Source of the DNA: Mauremys mutica
Taxonomy: Eukaryota > Chordata > Testudines > Geoemydidae
NCBI RefSeq assembly: GCF_020497125.1
Contig: NC_059080.1
Span: 49,789,563 to 49,853,562, forward strand
Direction: 5' to 3'
DNA: 64,000 nt
The notes under the pieces: model-generated
Databases searched by the model: none
The model's input: only the letters and a program-made list of their open reading frames with translations
What the model was told of the DNA's origin: nothing
Made by a program: the position numbers and the translations under genes
Part shown: one piece after another, positions 1 through 12,143 of the stretch
Position numbering within the stretch: position 1 is the stretch's first letter
Layout: each line of letters begins with the position of its first letter

Positions 1-1443
1 TTCACAAACTGTCATCAGATTAGGCCAGTTCTTGATATAGTGCTCAAAACAGTCCACTACTGAGTTCCACCCCACATCTTGTGGGAGAGTTAACTTGGTT
101 CCTCCCACTTTTTTCAGAGCAGCTGCTGCAAAGTGGTTGTTACACAAGTATTTTGCAATTTCAACAACATTAGCCTTTATTTCTGGAACACTGAAGTCTT
201 TGGCTAGGAGGTGCATCAAATGAGCACTGCAACCGTATGTTATTAGCTTGGGACTCTCTTCTAAATAATTTCTTCTCATCTTGGATACATTTGCAGCATT
301 GTTTGTGACCAAGCTGCATACTAGACATTTGAATTTTTTTTCTACAGTTTGTTATAGCTTTTACTGCTACTTCTAGTAAGTATTCTTCTTTGTGTGTGTA
401 TTTCCTGATGTATCAATTGTTTCTGTAAGGAAGAAATTCCCTTCTTCTGTTGTCACACAAGCACACACAACAGGATCATCGTGGACATTGCTCCACCTAT
501 CAAGACTCAGGTTAACAACTTCACCCTCTAGACCTTTTGCACACTGCTCAATTTCTCTTTCGTACACTTTATCCAGCAATTTGCCTGCAACATCTGCTCT
601 GTTGGGTGGACTCTATCCTGGTCTTAATGACCGAACCATGTTAATGAAATGTGGGTTCTCAATCATACGGAAAGGAGAGTTTGTTGCATAAACAAATCAG
701 GCAAGGTTTTCATCAATTACCTCTTTTTGTAATCTGCTGGTTCTTATCACAAACTTATCTATGATTGTTTCTGGATGATGGGAAAAAAAATTTCTTTTTG
801 CTACAGGTGATATACTGTGGCTATGTGACATACATGGTGTGACTGAAACGCTATCATTGGCAGATAACTCTGAAACTATAGAAAATGATGGTGATCTTGA
901 AGGTGGATAGTCTTCAGAATCTTGTATGTTGAGGATGGATTCTCCTAAACAAAATAAGTCAATGAAGTTATTTAATTATTATTGCCATACTGCTAATTTA
1001 GTATTACTGATTGTATTCACTGACACTTATTACTACTTTAAAGGTGAAATTGTAAAAGAAAGATCTGTGTGTTTCAATTGTTTATTTTTTTAAATCACAA
1101 CTGCATCTAAAATACCATAGTTGTTACTCTATATTTTTGCTCAAACATGAAAATTCAAGAATAGTCCATAAGGAAGACTTCCAGTCCTTAAGAAAGAAGT
1201 ATGAAATAAAAAAGTTGACCAACCTGAAGATCCTGCATGTTCAGACATGCTCCTTTCATCATCTTCAACGCAGCTTCCTCCTGAGAAGGAACACTTCTCA
1301 TGATGTTGTTTCATTCGGGCAGCCAGGCCTTGCATTTCTTTGTTGCACTGTTTGCATTTTGCACGCATGCCTGTCTTACCCACAGGTAGAGGAACTTCAT
1401 TAAAATATTCCCAAACTGGGTCTCTTTTATGGCCTGCTGCCAT
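1..1443 (-). pseudogene. hAT-family transposase, partial and decayed, with one intron
   Basis: The first exon (1224-1443) starts at the ATG at 1443 and encodes a BED-type zinc finger: RDPVWEYF, then C-x2-C in KCKQCNK and H-x4-C in HHEKC. A donor CAG|GTTGGT lies at 1224/1223 and an acceptor TTTAG|GAGAA at 945/944, so a 279-bp intron joins the frame in phase as AGSS-G-ESILNIQ. Exon 2 (944 to the left edge) continues with a Ser-rich linker, then FRMIENPHF, LLDKVYEREIEQCAKGLEG and the hAT core stretch VNLSLDRWSNVHDDP. Closer to the edge are further transposase-like peptides such as LPQDVRWNSVVDCFEHY. A TAG interrupts the frame near 615 and other lesions follow, so this copy is dead. The C-terminal dimerisation domain lies outside the window. 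The element sits in UBXN7 intron 1. The hAT assignment comes from BED finger plus core motifs remembered for this family. Confidence 0.7.
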
Positions 1444-2629
1444 GATAGGTTTTCCCTTCTAGTGAGAGAATGGTATGGTAGATGTCAAATCAATGAAGGC
1501 TACGTTTAAGAAAGACCTCAAGACTTCTGGAATATGCTGCTCAGACAGTTTCACTTTTGTTTCTACTGACTGTCCCTCCTTCCTCACATTTATCTCCAGA
1601 CTTCTCCTCCTTGTCCAGATCTATTCTGCCCCCCAATAATTTTCTATTCATTGAATTTTTTGAAATTTTGCACTTTTAGAGAGAGGTAAGGGATTGACTC
1701 TGTGTACACAAATTTGCAGAGGGACAATAGGGCTGAGGTCTGTTATTTCTCACCTCTATTTATTTATTTTAAAACATTTTTGCTGTTAACAAGCATGTTA
1801 TCTCTAGAGACACAAATCCACAGTTTGAGAACCGCAAAACTAAGCATCTCTGATGGTATCTTCTAGACTGAGCACTGAGTCCCATTGGGTAGATAGAAAG
1901 ATTAACCTAAATAATCTATACAGAAGCCCTTGGAACCTCATAAGATTGGGTCTCTAATCCATGAACTATTGGAACTCAATTACAAAACTTCTTAAACATT
2001 ACATGAATCTATTGTCTCATACTATAGAACTAGAGTTTATAATCCCTATTCTATGATGAGATATTTTTGAGCTATAATGTATCTATCTTTAGATTGGATT
2101 TTTCCTCAAAAAGCATTTTATCAAAAAAATCCGATTTTTTTTTATTTAAAAAGAAAAAAATCATTGATTTTTATCCATCCAGGTGTAACGGTTTCAGCCA
2201 CTTTATGACGGATATTTATAGCAGAAAGACCATGTTCCCTACTTTATCTATCATCTGACCAAGATACAGAGTGAGCAAAAGAGAACTAGCAGATGCTCAG
2301 TCCAGAGAAGATGAGCATAACAACTGGCAGAAAGAAGGAATAGAGGAAAGTTTGTTTACGTGTTGATACATGTCCATCTATTAAAACAGTTCCCAGTCTC
2401 AGTCTCTTACCATATCCATTATTGTTCATGGATACGAGTAACAACATTAACTCGCAGTACCACCTCCTTCTCTACATCAAAAGACCTTTCCCCTCCAGGA
2501 CGAGTATCCCAAAGTTGGTCAGGCCATAGAAGCACTCTCAACTGGGGAATTTATTTTCCCTAACAGTCTACCTATCAGAGCACAAGTGTGAGTTCTCCAT
2601 CCCACAGAGGGACCGTGTTGTCATACTCA
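1444..2629. other. UBXN7 intron 1, probable non-coding flank of the hAT copy
   Basis: No gene is seen. The stretch is AT-rich, with a T/A-rich patch at 2110-2170 that looks like the non-coding part of a hAT element, because it directly adjoins the transposase start. I could not find matching terminal inverted repeats, so the outer limit of that element is unknown. Confidence 0.4.
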
Positions 2630-2830
2630 TGTTAGTCCCAGGATATTAGAGATACAAACTGAGTGAGGTAATAGCTTTTATTGGACCAACTTCTGTTGGT
2701 GAAAGAGAGAAGCTTTCAAGATTACACAGAGCTCTTCTTCAGGTCACAGTAGGTGAAGGCAGTGAGTTACAGAGGCAGAATTCAATGGAGTTAGCCTTGG
2801 GGGTAGCTTTTGTACTAATGATAAGTTTAA
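2630..2830. repeat. Interspersed repeat, possibly Penelope-like tail
   Basis: The segment carries ATGTTAGTCCCAGG, TTTTATTGGACCAACTTCTG and CTCTTCTTCAGGTC. This layout resembles the reptile repeats recognised elsewhere in this window as Penelope-like (TTAGTCT, AAGCTTTC, CTTCTTCAG). Family assignment is by recall of common sauropsid repeats. No target duplication was identified. Confidence 0.4.
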
Positions 2831-3051
2831 TTTTCATTAGTTTAAGTGTCCAAATACCATAGCAACAAGGAAAAGAAGATTATATTGTATAAAGTTAGAG
2901 TTGTAGTAAATTAAGCCACCTTGGCCTAAACCCATTTTATCTTAGTCACTCAACCTATATTTTGCAACACTAGATTTCCCGGGAAGCTCTAGTCAGAACA
3001 GCCCAGCCAGAAAATGAAACACTTCAAGGGATGGAAAATGTATGGATAAAG

Positions 3052-3702
3052 CAGGGGTTCTCAGACTGGATCTTGGGACCCCTCAGGGGGTCACGAGGTT
3101 ATTACATGGGAGGTCACGAGCTGTCAGCCTCCAGCCCAAACCCTGCTTTGCGTCTAGTATTTATAATGGTGTTAAATGTATTTTAAAAGTGTTTTAAATT
3201 TATAAAGGGGGTGCACTCAGAGCTGGTGAGTTCCCCACCTTCCCAGGGGCGATGGGGCTCAGGCTTTGGGCTTCAGCTCTGGAGTGGCGGGGCAGCAGGC
3301 TCCAGCCAAGGGGCTTTAGGCTCCATCCGCAGGCTCCAGCAGTGTGGCGGCAGGCCCCAGACTCGATGAGGGGCTTCGGGCTCTGGCCACGGGGCTTCAG
3401 GCTCCAGTCCCCCACTACCTCCCCCGATTCCCCATCCAGGGATTAATTTGTCCCTAGGCTTGGGAGGGCTAAGTAAGGCTGCTGTGAAAAGTGATACTTG
3501 TATGTTTGTTAAAATCACTTTTCACAGCAGATTTACTAGCTAGCAATACATAAATTACAATGATTTGGACATGTATATGTGCATATTTATTTGTTTTTCC
3601 TAAAGATAGTTAAATATTTTAAGAAAAAGTGTGAGAGTGGCCAACAGCAAGAGTTGGTGGATGCACTCTGATGCCACCAAAAATTTGTCTTGAGAACCTC
3701 TT
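3052..3702. mobile_element. Non-autonomous hAT element with GC-rich core
   Basis: The left end reads CAGGGGTTCTCAGACTGG and the right end TTGAGAACCTCTTG, giving imperfect inverted ends of the Charlie-like hAT type. The left 150 bp matches, in inverted orientation, the short MITE at 51092-51285 (GGTCACGAG, TTTATAAAGGGG). Between 3240 and 3420 is a degenerate GC-rich array based on GGGCTTCAGGCTCCAG, which produces open but meaningless proline-rich frames. The right flank TCTAGAAC resembles hAT targets, but the left flank has diverged. Confidence 0.6.
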
Positions 3703-4640
3703 GTCTAGAACCAGTGTGTCTGCACTAATGTTCTACAATTAATAAAGGCTCTAAAACCAGCTTTACTTTCTTTACAAAATATTTAAGGTTGCATCTGCAT
3801 TGAAATGATCACTGCAAACATTGAAATGTGAAACTCATCTAGTTTCACTGTAGCTCTTGTGCGTATTTTTTCCCAATTTCTTACAGCCACTCTTCTTGGT
3901 GAGCAACAACAAAAAGTCAGTCCCCTGTTTCCTACAGCAGAAATATACTAAATGACTTTCTCCTCATTCTTCATTAGTGGAGCCCAGCAGAGCCATAAGA
4001 TATTGTACTCTCCCTGAGAGGATTAAAAATGACTATTTGTGATTTAGAAAGAACTGACTTACTAAGAATTCCCCAGGGTACAGGCTAATGTGTATCCCTG
4101 TCAGTTTACTAGCTACTTAACATCTCCAGTATTGTTAACCCAGATTTTGAGTCAATCATACCTGACTATTAAAAGGGATACAAGCTAGAATTTAATTAGC
4201 TATAACAAGAAACTTAGTAGTTCCACTTATTCCACTCACCAAGTCGATTTTTGTAGTTTGACAGCCATATTTTCCTATCTTTTAAAACCCTTCCCTCCTC
4301 TGTTGTGGTGTGAAGACACACAAATAGAGGAAGCTATAATGAAACAGATTATGCACAAGTTGTATCAAGTGCTCAAGAAAAACCAAATAAAGAATTTTCA
4401 TTGGGAGCAATCCAGTGCCATTTGTAAGAACGGTGGGGAAATATATGCCGACAAAGCCGATCATCATTTCAATGCACTAATAGATTACTTCCACAGATCA
4501 TATTACACCAAATCTGCCCACTAATTACTCAAGCAAACAGAACTTCAGTTACACTGGGGGAAGCAGGAGGAGGAGGACTGATGCTCCTTGCACTCAACAG
4601 AGACCACAAGACGCACCTGTCCTGGCGATGGAGGAAAAAG
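3703..4640. other. UBXN7 intron 1, no recognised gene
   Basis: AT-rich unique-looking sequence. The 88-codon frame at 4258-4524 has no recognisable domain and no splice context that would make it an exon. Confidence 0.4.
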
Positions 4641-5580
4641 GAGAAGAGCATCTGACAGCATTGGAGTGTCACCCGTACAGCAGACAGTGATTCCCTGCCA
4701 GACCCCCAGCTCCCCGGCAGCCTGTCCCCTCCCGCATGTCCGCCCGCCCACCCGGCTCTGGGGCTCTGTGCCGCAGACTCAGGCCGGGCGGCTGCTCGCC
4801 TGCCCTATGGGATGCCTGAGCGCCCTTTCCTGGGCCCGGGACTTTGCCGGGTGAGCAGGGCCGGGGCCGCACCCCGAAGGTCACAGAGAAACGGGGCAGC
4901 CCCTGACCTGGCCAGCCCTGGGGAGGAGGGGGAACCCCACATCCCCTCAGCCGGGAGCCTCCGTGCCGCGCCGATCCGCCGGCCACAGCCCGCGCCCCCC
5001 CGGCCGGAAGCCGCCGCTGCTCCAGGCCGGTTCTGCCCGGAGCTGGACCAGAGCTGCAGGGCCCAGCCCACCGGTGCTGCCCCTGCACCGCCCCCCGATA
5101 CTGGGGCTACAGGACGTGCACAGCCCCCCGGGGGGCCCCGGCAGCCCACACCCCCGGCATCCGTGCGTCTCACCCGTGATGGCGGTGAACTGCTGGATTA
5201 ACCCTTTGAGCGCCGAGGAGGCCGCAGAGCCCCCGTGCGCCGCCATCTTGCCGCCGCCACCGCCGAACAACAACACACCAGCCACCTGCCCGGCTGCTGT
5301 GCGCAGGCGCATAGCCAGCAAACCAGCCGCCCGCCCGAGCGCCCCTTCCCCTAGCTCGCCACCAGGGAGGCGCTTTCAATTTCAATGTCAAGCTTTATTG
5401 GGGGCCGCGGCTGCTCCGCCCACTTCCCCGCCCCCTCAGGGGCGGGACGCTACTGTTCCCTCCCCTCAGCGCTGGGCGGTGCCCAGGGCTAAAGTGAGGG
5501 CCCTAGCCCCGCCCCTCCCACCAAGGCCCAGGAACTGACAGCCCCTGCTGCAGCCATGTGCCTCCTTGGGCCAGGCACTG
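4641..5580 (-). promoter_or_regulatory. UBXN7: CpG island / promoter region of UBXN7
   Basis: G+C and CpG rise sharply from about 4700 to 5550 around the UBXN7 start codon, in contrast with AT-rich flanks. On the minus strand the region just upstream of the ATG holds GGCGG runs, compatible with a TATA-less housekeeping promoter. Transcription probably starts between 5250 and 5420; I cannot fix the base. The many long open frames here on both strands are a consequence of GC content. Confidence 0.75.
5174..5246 (-). CDS. UBXN7: UBX domain-containing protein 7, first coding exon
   Basis: The ATG at 5246 opens MAAHGGSAASSALKGLIQQF followed by TAIT, which matches the N-terminus I recall for human UBXN7 at all but one position (TTIT). 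It covers the first part of the UBA domain. The exon ends after the first base of the next codon at a strong donor, ACGG|GTGAGA (5174/5173), phase 1. UBXN7 is a UBA-UAS-UIM-UBX adaptor that links ubiquitinated substrates and cullin-RING ligases, including the VHL complex acting on HIF1A, to the p97/VCP segregase. Only 24 codons and one base are in the window; the remaining exons lie beyond position 1. A longer upstream frame in the island includes LLFGGGGGK before this Met, but the conserved start is the one chosen. Confidence 0.93.
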
Positions 5581-6238
5581 AAAACTCAGGAGTCAGGCTG
5601 CTGCCCTCATAAGATTAGCTAGAAAATAAGGTTTTTTTTTAAAGAAATAACATCTGGTTCTTTAAGTGTGCCAACAGGGGCTCAGCCCCTAGGGGCGCCT
5701 AGCTGGTGCAGGCACGTTCTTCATGCAACGAGGCAGGCTAGAAAATGCCTTTTTTTTTAGTCTCTTCTATTCACATGACTCCAAGAGCTGGGGCTTTATG
5801 AAAACCAGCATGTATCATGCACCACACTGTATATTAATGAGAAGTGGTGGCATGGTCGCTGTAGGCTGGCCAGCTACACTAGAGCAACTCATGGGGGAAT
5901 CCATCATCACCCTTCTGTGAGCTGGTCGCTCAACGCCATGCCCATCTTGAGTCTGCTGCTAGGAAGGCAGCAGTTGGGCTCCTACCACCCCACCCGCGGC
6001 TGCAGTGACAGCGGCAGGAGTCCAGTGCCAGTGAGCATTCTGTCAACACACCAGGCAGATGAATGGGGTAATTCAGACTTCTCAGATGCTTCCTGTAGCT
6101 GCAAGTAGGTGTCACAGAGACCGCACTGTAATTAAATTTTAGCATCGTTAGAGGGAAAAAAATACCAAAGAAACCCACACCAGTAGCATTTTTTACCTTC
6201 AAAGAGAGGAACTACACAAAAATGAGGAAGCTAGTTAA
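5581..6238. other. Upstream flank of UBXN7, no gene recognised
   Basis: Intergenic sequence between the UBXN7 island and a CR1 copy. I see no exon, RNA gene or clear repeat. Confidence 0.4.
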
Positions 6239-8330
6239 ACGGAAATTAAAAGAAACAGGCACAAGAATGAAATGCCTGCAAGCTGCGTGGAACAGACTTA
6301 AATGCCACAGTGGAGGTTTAAACTAAATGTATACTCCAAATAATAATAATAATAAAAAATAGGACCAAAAAATTGCTACCCTGGCTAATCAGCAGACTAA
6401 AGAGGTGCTTAAAGGCAAACAGGCATCCTTTAAAAATTGGAAGTCAAATCCTGCTGTGGAAATTAGAAAGGAGCATAAACTTTGGCAAGTGTAAAAGAGT
6501 AATTAGGCAGGTCAAAAAAGAATGTGAAGAGCAAATAGCAAAAGACACTAAAAAACAGCAACAAATAAAATAATAAAGTACATCAAAAGTGAGAAGCCTA
6601 CCAACTAATTTGGGTCCACTAGATGATCAAGGTACTCAAGGACCACTCAAGGAAGACAATACTGTTGCAGAGAAGCTAAATGAATTCTTTGCATGAGTCT
6701 TCACTGCAGAGGATGTAAGGGAGATTCCCACACCTAAGTCATTCTTTTTAGGTGACAAATCTGAGGAACTGTCTTAGATTGAGGTGTCAATAAAGGAGGT
6801 TTTGTAACAAATTGAGAAAAAGCAGGACCACATGGTATTCACCCAAGAGTTCTGAAGGAACTCAAAAATGAAATTGCAGAACTACTCACTATAGTATGTA
6901 ACCTATTGCTTAAATCAGCCTCTGTACCAGATGACTCAAGGATAGCTAACGTAACACTGATTTTTAAAGAAGGCTCCAAAGGCAATCCTGGCAGTGACAG
7001 GTCAGTAAACCTTAATTCAGTACCAGGCAAACTGGTTTAAGCTATAGTAAAGAACAGAATTATCAGACACATAGATGAACATAATATTATAGAGACGGAT
7101 GGAAGGGACCTCAAGAGGTCATCTAGTACATGTCCCTGCGATGAGGAAGGACCAAGTTTACCTAGACCATCCCTGCCAGATGTTTGTCTAACTTGTTCTT
7201 AAAAATTTCAAAGGATGGGGATTCCAGAATTTTTCTAGTGATGATGACGAAGAGTCAACATGGGTTTTGTAAATTATACCTCACCAATCTATTAGAATTC
7301 TTTGAGGGGGTCAACAAGCATGTAGACAACAGTGATCCAGTTGATATAGTGTACTTGGACTTTCAGAAAGCCTTTGACATGATCCCACACCAAAGGCTCT
7401 TAAGCAAAGTAAGTAGTCATGGGATAAGAGGGAAGATCCTCTCATGACTCAGTAATTGGTTAAAAGATAGGAAACAAAAAGATAGGAATTAAATGGTCAG
7501 TTTACACAATGAACAAGTAAATAGTGGGGTTTCCCAAGGATTTGTAGTGGGACCTGTGCTTTCAACATATTCAAAAATTATCAGGAAAAGGGAATAAGCA
7601 CTGAGGTGGCAAAGTTTGCAGATGATAAAAAATATTCAAGATAGTCAAGTCCAAAGCTGACTGCAATGAGTTACAAAGGGATCTCACAAAATGGGGTGAG
7701 TAAGCAAAAAAATGGCAGAGGAAATTAAATGTTGATAAATGCAAAGTAACGCACATTGAAAACATAATCCCAATATACAAGCAAAATGATGGTATCAAAA
7801 TTAGCTGTTAACACTCAAGAAAAAGATCTTGGAGTCATTACAGATAGCTCTCTGAAAACATCCACTCAAAATGTGCAGTGGCTGTCCAAAAAAGCTAACA
7901 ATGTTAAGAACCATTAGGAAACAGATAAATATAATGCCACTATATAAATCCATGGTACACCCACAGTTCTGCTTGCCCCATCTCAAAAAAAGATATTAGA
8001 ATTGGAAAAAGTACAGAGGGCAACAAAATGATTAGGGATTTAGAACAGCTTTCATATGAAGAGACATTTAAAAGACTAGGATTGTTCATCTTAGAAATGA
8101 AATGATTAAGGGAGGATATGACAGAGGTCTATAAAATCATGAATGGGTTGGAGAAAGTGAATAAGGGAGTGTTATCTATTCCGTCGCATAACACAAGAAC
8201 CCCAGGATACCCTATGAAATTAATAGGCAGCAGGTTTAAAACAAACATAAGGAAGTACTTCTTCACACAATGCACAGTCAACCCGTGGAACTCATTGTCA
8301 GGGGATATTCTAGATTTGATTTTGAGAAAT
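6239..8330 (+). mobile_element. CR1 LINE, 5'-truncated, heavily mutated
   Basis: Translated fragments in shifting frames follow CR1 ORF2 in order: KGKQASFKNWKSNP at 6410, GPHGIHPRVLKELKNEIAEL at 6830, ASVPDDSRIANV at 6920, then YLDFQKAFDMIPHQRLLSK (RT motif) near 7350, PWNSL near 8285. A minus-strand scrap of a CR1 3' end is inserted at about 7092-7220 (GGAAGGGACCTCAAGAGG). Many stops and frameshifts show an old copy. Confidence 0.85.
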
Positions 8331-8600
8331 AGGGACGAACTGGTTGAGAATTTGAAAGTGGAAGGCAACTTGGGTGAAAGTGATTATGAAATGGTAGAGT
8401 TCATGATTCTAAGAAATGGTAGGAGAGAGAACAGCACAATAAAGACAACGGATTTCAAGAAGGCAGACTTTAGCAAACTCAGGGAGTTGGTAGGTAAAAT
8501 GCCATGGGAAGCAAGTGTAAGGGGAAAAACAATTGAAGACAGTTGGCAGTTTTTCAAAGAAACATTATTAAGAGCACAAGAGCAAATTATCCCACATAAG
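8297..8600 (+). mobile_element. CR1 LINE fragment, endonuclease C-terminal part
   Basis: An open stretch reads [45 protein letters not shown] and [18 protein letters not shown], the end of the CR1 endonuclease domain. It abuts the tail of the preceding CR1 and so is a second insertion or a rearranged piece. Confidence 0.8.
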
Positions 8601-9996
8601 AACATCCATACCAAAGGTCCATCCAGCCCAGTATCCTGTCTACCGGCAGTGACCAATGTCAGGTGTCCCAGAGGGAGTGAACCGAACAGGTAATGATCAA
8701 GTGATCTCTCTCCTGCCATCTCTCTCCACTCTCTGACAAAGGCTAGGGTCACCATTCCTTATCCATCCTGCCTAACAGCCAATAATGGACTTAACCTCTA
8801 TTAATTTATCTAGTTCTCTCTTAAACCCTGTTATAGTCCTAGCCTTCACAACCTCCTCAGGCAAGAAGTTCCACAGGTTGACTGTGTGCTGTGTGAAGAT
8901 GACTTCCTTTTGTTTTAAACCTGCTGCCCATTAATTTCATTTGGTGGCCCCTAGTTCTTATATTATTGAAACAAGTAAATAACTTTTCCTTGTTCACTTT
9001 CTCCATACCACTCATGATTTTATATACCTCTATCATATCCCCCCTTAGTCTCCTCTTTTCCAAGCTGAAAAGGCCTACCCTCTTTAATCTCTCCTCATAT
9101 GGGACCCATTCTAAACCCCTAATCATTTTAGTTGCCCTTCTCTGAACCTATTCCAATGCCAGTGTATCTTTTTTGAGATGAGGAGACCACATCTGTACAC
9201 AGTATTCAAGATGTGGGCGTACCATGGATTTATATAACGGCAATAAGATATTCTCTGTCTTATTCTCTATCCCTTTTTTAATGATTCCTAACATTGTTTG
9301 CTTTTTTGACTGCCGCTGCACACTGCTTGAACGTCTTCAGAGAACTATCCACGATGACTCCAAGATCTCTTTCTTGATTAGTTGTAGCTAAATTAGCCCC
9401 CATCATATTGTATGTATAGTTGGGGTTATTTTTTCCAATGTGCATTACTTTACATTTATCCACATTAGATTTCATTTGCCATTTTGTTGCCCAATCACTT
9501 AGTTTTGTGAGATCTTTTTGAAGTTCTTCAAAGACTGCTTTGGTCTTAACTATCTTGAGCAGGTTAATATCATCTGCAAACTTTGCCACCTCACTGTTTA
9601 CCCCTTTCTCCAGATCATTTATGGACAAGTTGAATAGGATTGGTCCTAGGACTGACCCTTGGGGAACACCACTAGTTACCCCTCTCCATTCTGAAAATTT
9701 ACCATTTATTCCTGTAATTGCCGGGATCACCTCTAGAGCCCTTTTTAAATCTTGGCATTACATTAGCTATCTTCCAGTCATTGGGTACAGAAGCTGATTT
9801 AAAGGACAGGTTACAAACCATAGTTTCACATTTGAGTTCTTTCAGCATTCTTGGGTGAATGCCATCTGGTCCCAGTGACTTGTTACTGTTAAGTTTATCA
9901 ATTAATTCCAAAACCTCCTCTAGTGACACTTCAATCTGTGACAATTCCTCAGATTTGTCACCTACAAAGGACGGCTCAGGTTTGGGAATCTCCGGG
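8601..9996 (-). mobile_element. CR1 LINE, 3' part (RT C-terminus and 3'UTR)
   Basis: Minus-strand frames read SQIEVSLEEVLELIDKLNSN, GPDGIHPRMLKELK, FKKGSRGDPGNYRN, GVPQGSVLGPILFNL (RT motif), FADDINLLK (catalytic FADD) and [20 protein letters not shown]. The 3'UTR reaches about 8605. It is interrupted at 9996 by the Harbinger-like element and resumes at 12144. Confidence 0.88.
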
Positions 9997-12143
9997 TATG
10001 TCTACACTACGGGATTATTCCGATTTTACATAAACCGGTTTTGTAAAACAGATTGTATAAAGTCGAGTGCACGCGGCCACATTAAGCACATTAATTCGGC
10101 AGTGTGCATCCATGTACCGAGGCTAGCATTGATTTCCGGAGCGTTGCACTGTGGGTAGCTATCCCGTAGCTATCCCATAGTTCCCGCAGTCTCCCCTGCC
10201 CATTGGAATTCTGGGTTGAGATCCCAATGTCGCAGGTGATTCTGGGTAAATGTCGTCACTCAATCCTTCCTCCGGGAAAGCAACTGCAGACAATCATTTC
10301 ATGCCCTTTTTCCCTGGATTGCCCTGGCAGACGCCATAGCATGGCAATCATGGAGCCCGTTTTGCCTTTTGTCACTGTCACCGTATGTGTACTGGATGCT
10401 GCTGACAGACGCGGTACTGCACTGCTACACAGCAGCATTCATTTGCCTTTGCAAGATAGCAGAGATGGTTACCAGTCATATTGTACCGTCTACCATGCCA
10501 TTGTAAATTGGCGATGAGATGACGGTTATCAGTCGTTCTGTACCATCTGTTGCTATCATGGGTGATCCTGGCTGGCCTCGCTGAGGTCGGCCAGGGGTGC
10601 ATAGGCAAAAATGGGAATGACCCAGGGGTAAATAGTGAGGTAGCAAATGTCCCTGGGTCATTCCCTTCCTATGTTTTGTCTACAAATAGAGTCAGTCCTG
10701 CCTAGAATATGGGGCAAGTGTACTAGAGAACCAGAGAGCACAGCCGCTCCGTGTCAGAGCCCCAGAGATCCCGCAGAAATGATGAGCCTCATGCCATTCT
10801 AGAGGGTGCCCCTGCAACAACCCCACCCGTTGCTTCCCTCCTCCCCCAACCCTCCTGGGCTACCGTGGCAGTGTCCCCCCATTTGTGTGATGAAGTAATA
10901 AAGAATGCAGGAATAAGAAACACAGACTTTTTAGTGAGATAAAATGAGGAGGAGGAAGCCTCCAGCTGCTATGATAGTCCAGGCAGGACATTAAAGGGTA
11001 GGTAGGGAGAGGAGACCAGCCTTCCGCTGCTATGATAGTCCAGGCAGTACAGAATCTTTTCTTTATACATGACAGGGGAGGGGCTGATGGAGCTCAGCCC
11101 CCAGTTGCTATGATGAGGACGGTTACCAGCCGTTCTGTACCATCTGCTGGGAATGACCAGGAGTCATTCCTATTTTTACCCAGGCGCCCCCAGCTGACCT
11201 CACCGAGGCCAGCCAGGAGCACTCACGGGCTGATGACGAGAACGGATACCAGTCCTTCTGTAGTGTACCGTCTGCCACCGGGGAGAGGGGAGAGGATGGT
11301 GCTGTTTAGCTCTCCAGCACCCCGTCTACCAGCAGCATACAGTAGACATAGGGTGACACTGAAAAAAGGCGAGAAACTATTTTTTTCCTTTTTCTTTCGG
11401 GCGGGGGGATGAAGGACATAAATTGACGACATACACCCTGAAACACCTGGGAAAATGTTTTTGACCCTTCAGGCACTTGGAGCCCAGCCAAGAATGCAAA
11501 TGCTTTTCGGAGACTGCAGGGACTGTGGGATAGCTGGAGTCCTCAGTACCCCCTCCCTCCCTCCATGAGCGTCCATTTGATTCTTTGGCTTTCCGTTACG
11601 CTTGTCACGCAGCACTGTGCTGAGTCCCTGCTGTGGCCTCTGGAGATTTTTTCAAATGCTTTGTCATTTCGTCTTCTGTAACGGAGCTGTGATAGAATAG
11701 ATTTGCCTCCCCATACAACGATCAGATCCAGTATCTCCCGTACAGTCCATGCTGGAGCTCTTTTTGGATTTGGGACTGCATCGCCACCTGTGCTGATCAG
11801 AGCTCCACGCTGGGCAAACAGGAAATGGAATTCAAAAGTTCGCGGGGCTTTTCCTGTCTACCTGGCCAGTGCATCCGAGTTCAGATTGCTGTCCAGAGCA
11901 GTCACAAAGGTGCACTGTGGGATACCGCCCGGAGGCCAATACCGTCAATTTGCGGCCACACTAACCCTAATCCGACATGGCAATACCGATTTCAGCACTA
12001 CTCCTCTCATCGGGGAGGAGTACAGAAACCGGTTTAAAGAGCCCTTTATATCGATATAAAGGGCCTCGTTGTGTGGACGGGTGCAGCGTTAAATCGGTTT
12101 AACGCTGCTAAAATTGGTTTAAACGCGTAGTGTAGACCAGGCC
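9997..12143. mobile_element. Harbinger-like non-autonomous DNA transposon, 2.1 kb
   Basis: The left end GGGTATGTCTACACTACG and the reverse complement of the right end, GGCCTGGTCTACACTACG, form inverted ends. It sits inside a CR1 copy with TCC repeated on both sides (a 3-bp duplication, possibly CTCC); removing it restores GAATC-TCC-CTAACATCC. Near the right end are two strong hairpins: the palindrome CCTTTATATCGATATAAAGG at 12043-12062 and CAGCGTTAAA/TTTAACGCTG at 12084-12107. CTGCTATGATAGTCCAGGCA is repeated at about 10966 and 11027. No transposase frame is recognised, so it would depend on a helper. PIF/Harbinger is suggested by the 3-bp duplication only. Confidence 0.65.

Noticed and set aside
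3703..4524. Exon-like frame at 4258-4524 in UBXN7 intron 1
   Set aside because: No similarity to UBXN7 or any known domain and no flanking splice sites of quality.
4669..5538. Several overlapping frames of 120-190 codons in the UBXN7 CpG island
   Set aside because: High G+C suppresses stop codons. Only the short segment matching the UBXN7 N-terminus has a meaningful sequence and splice donor.
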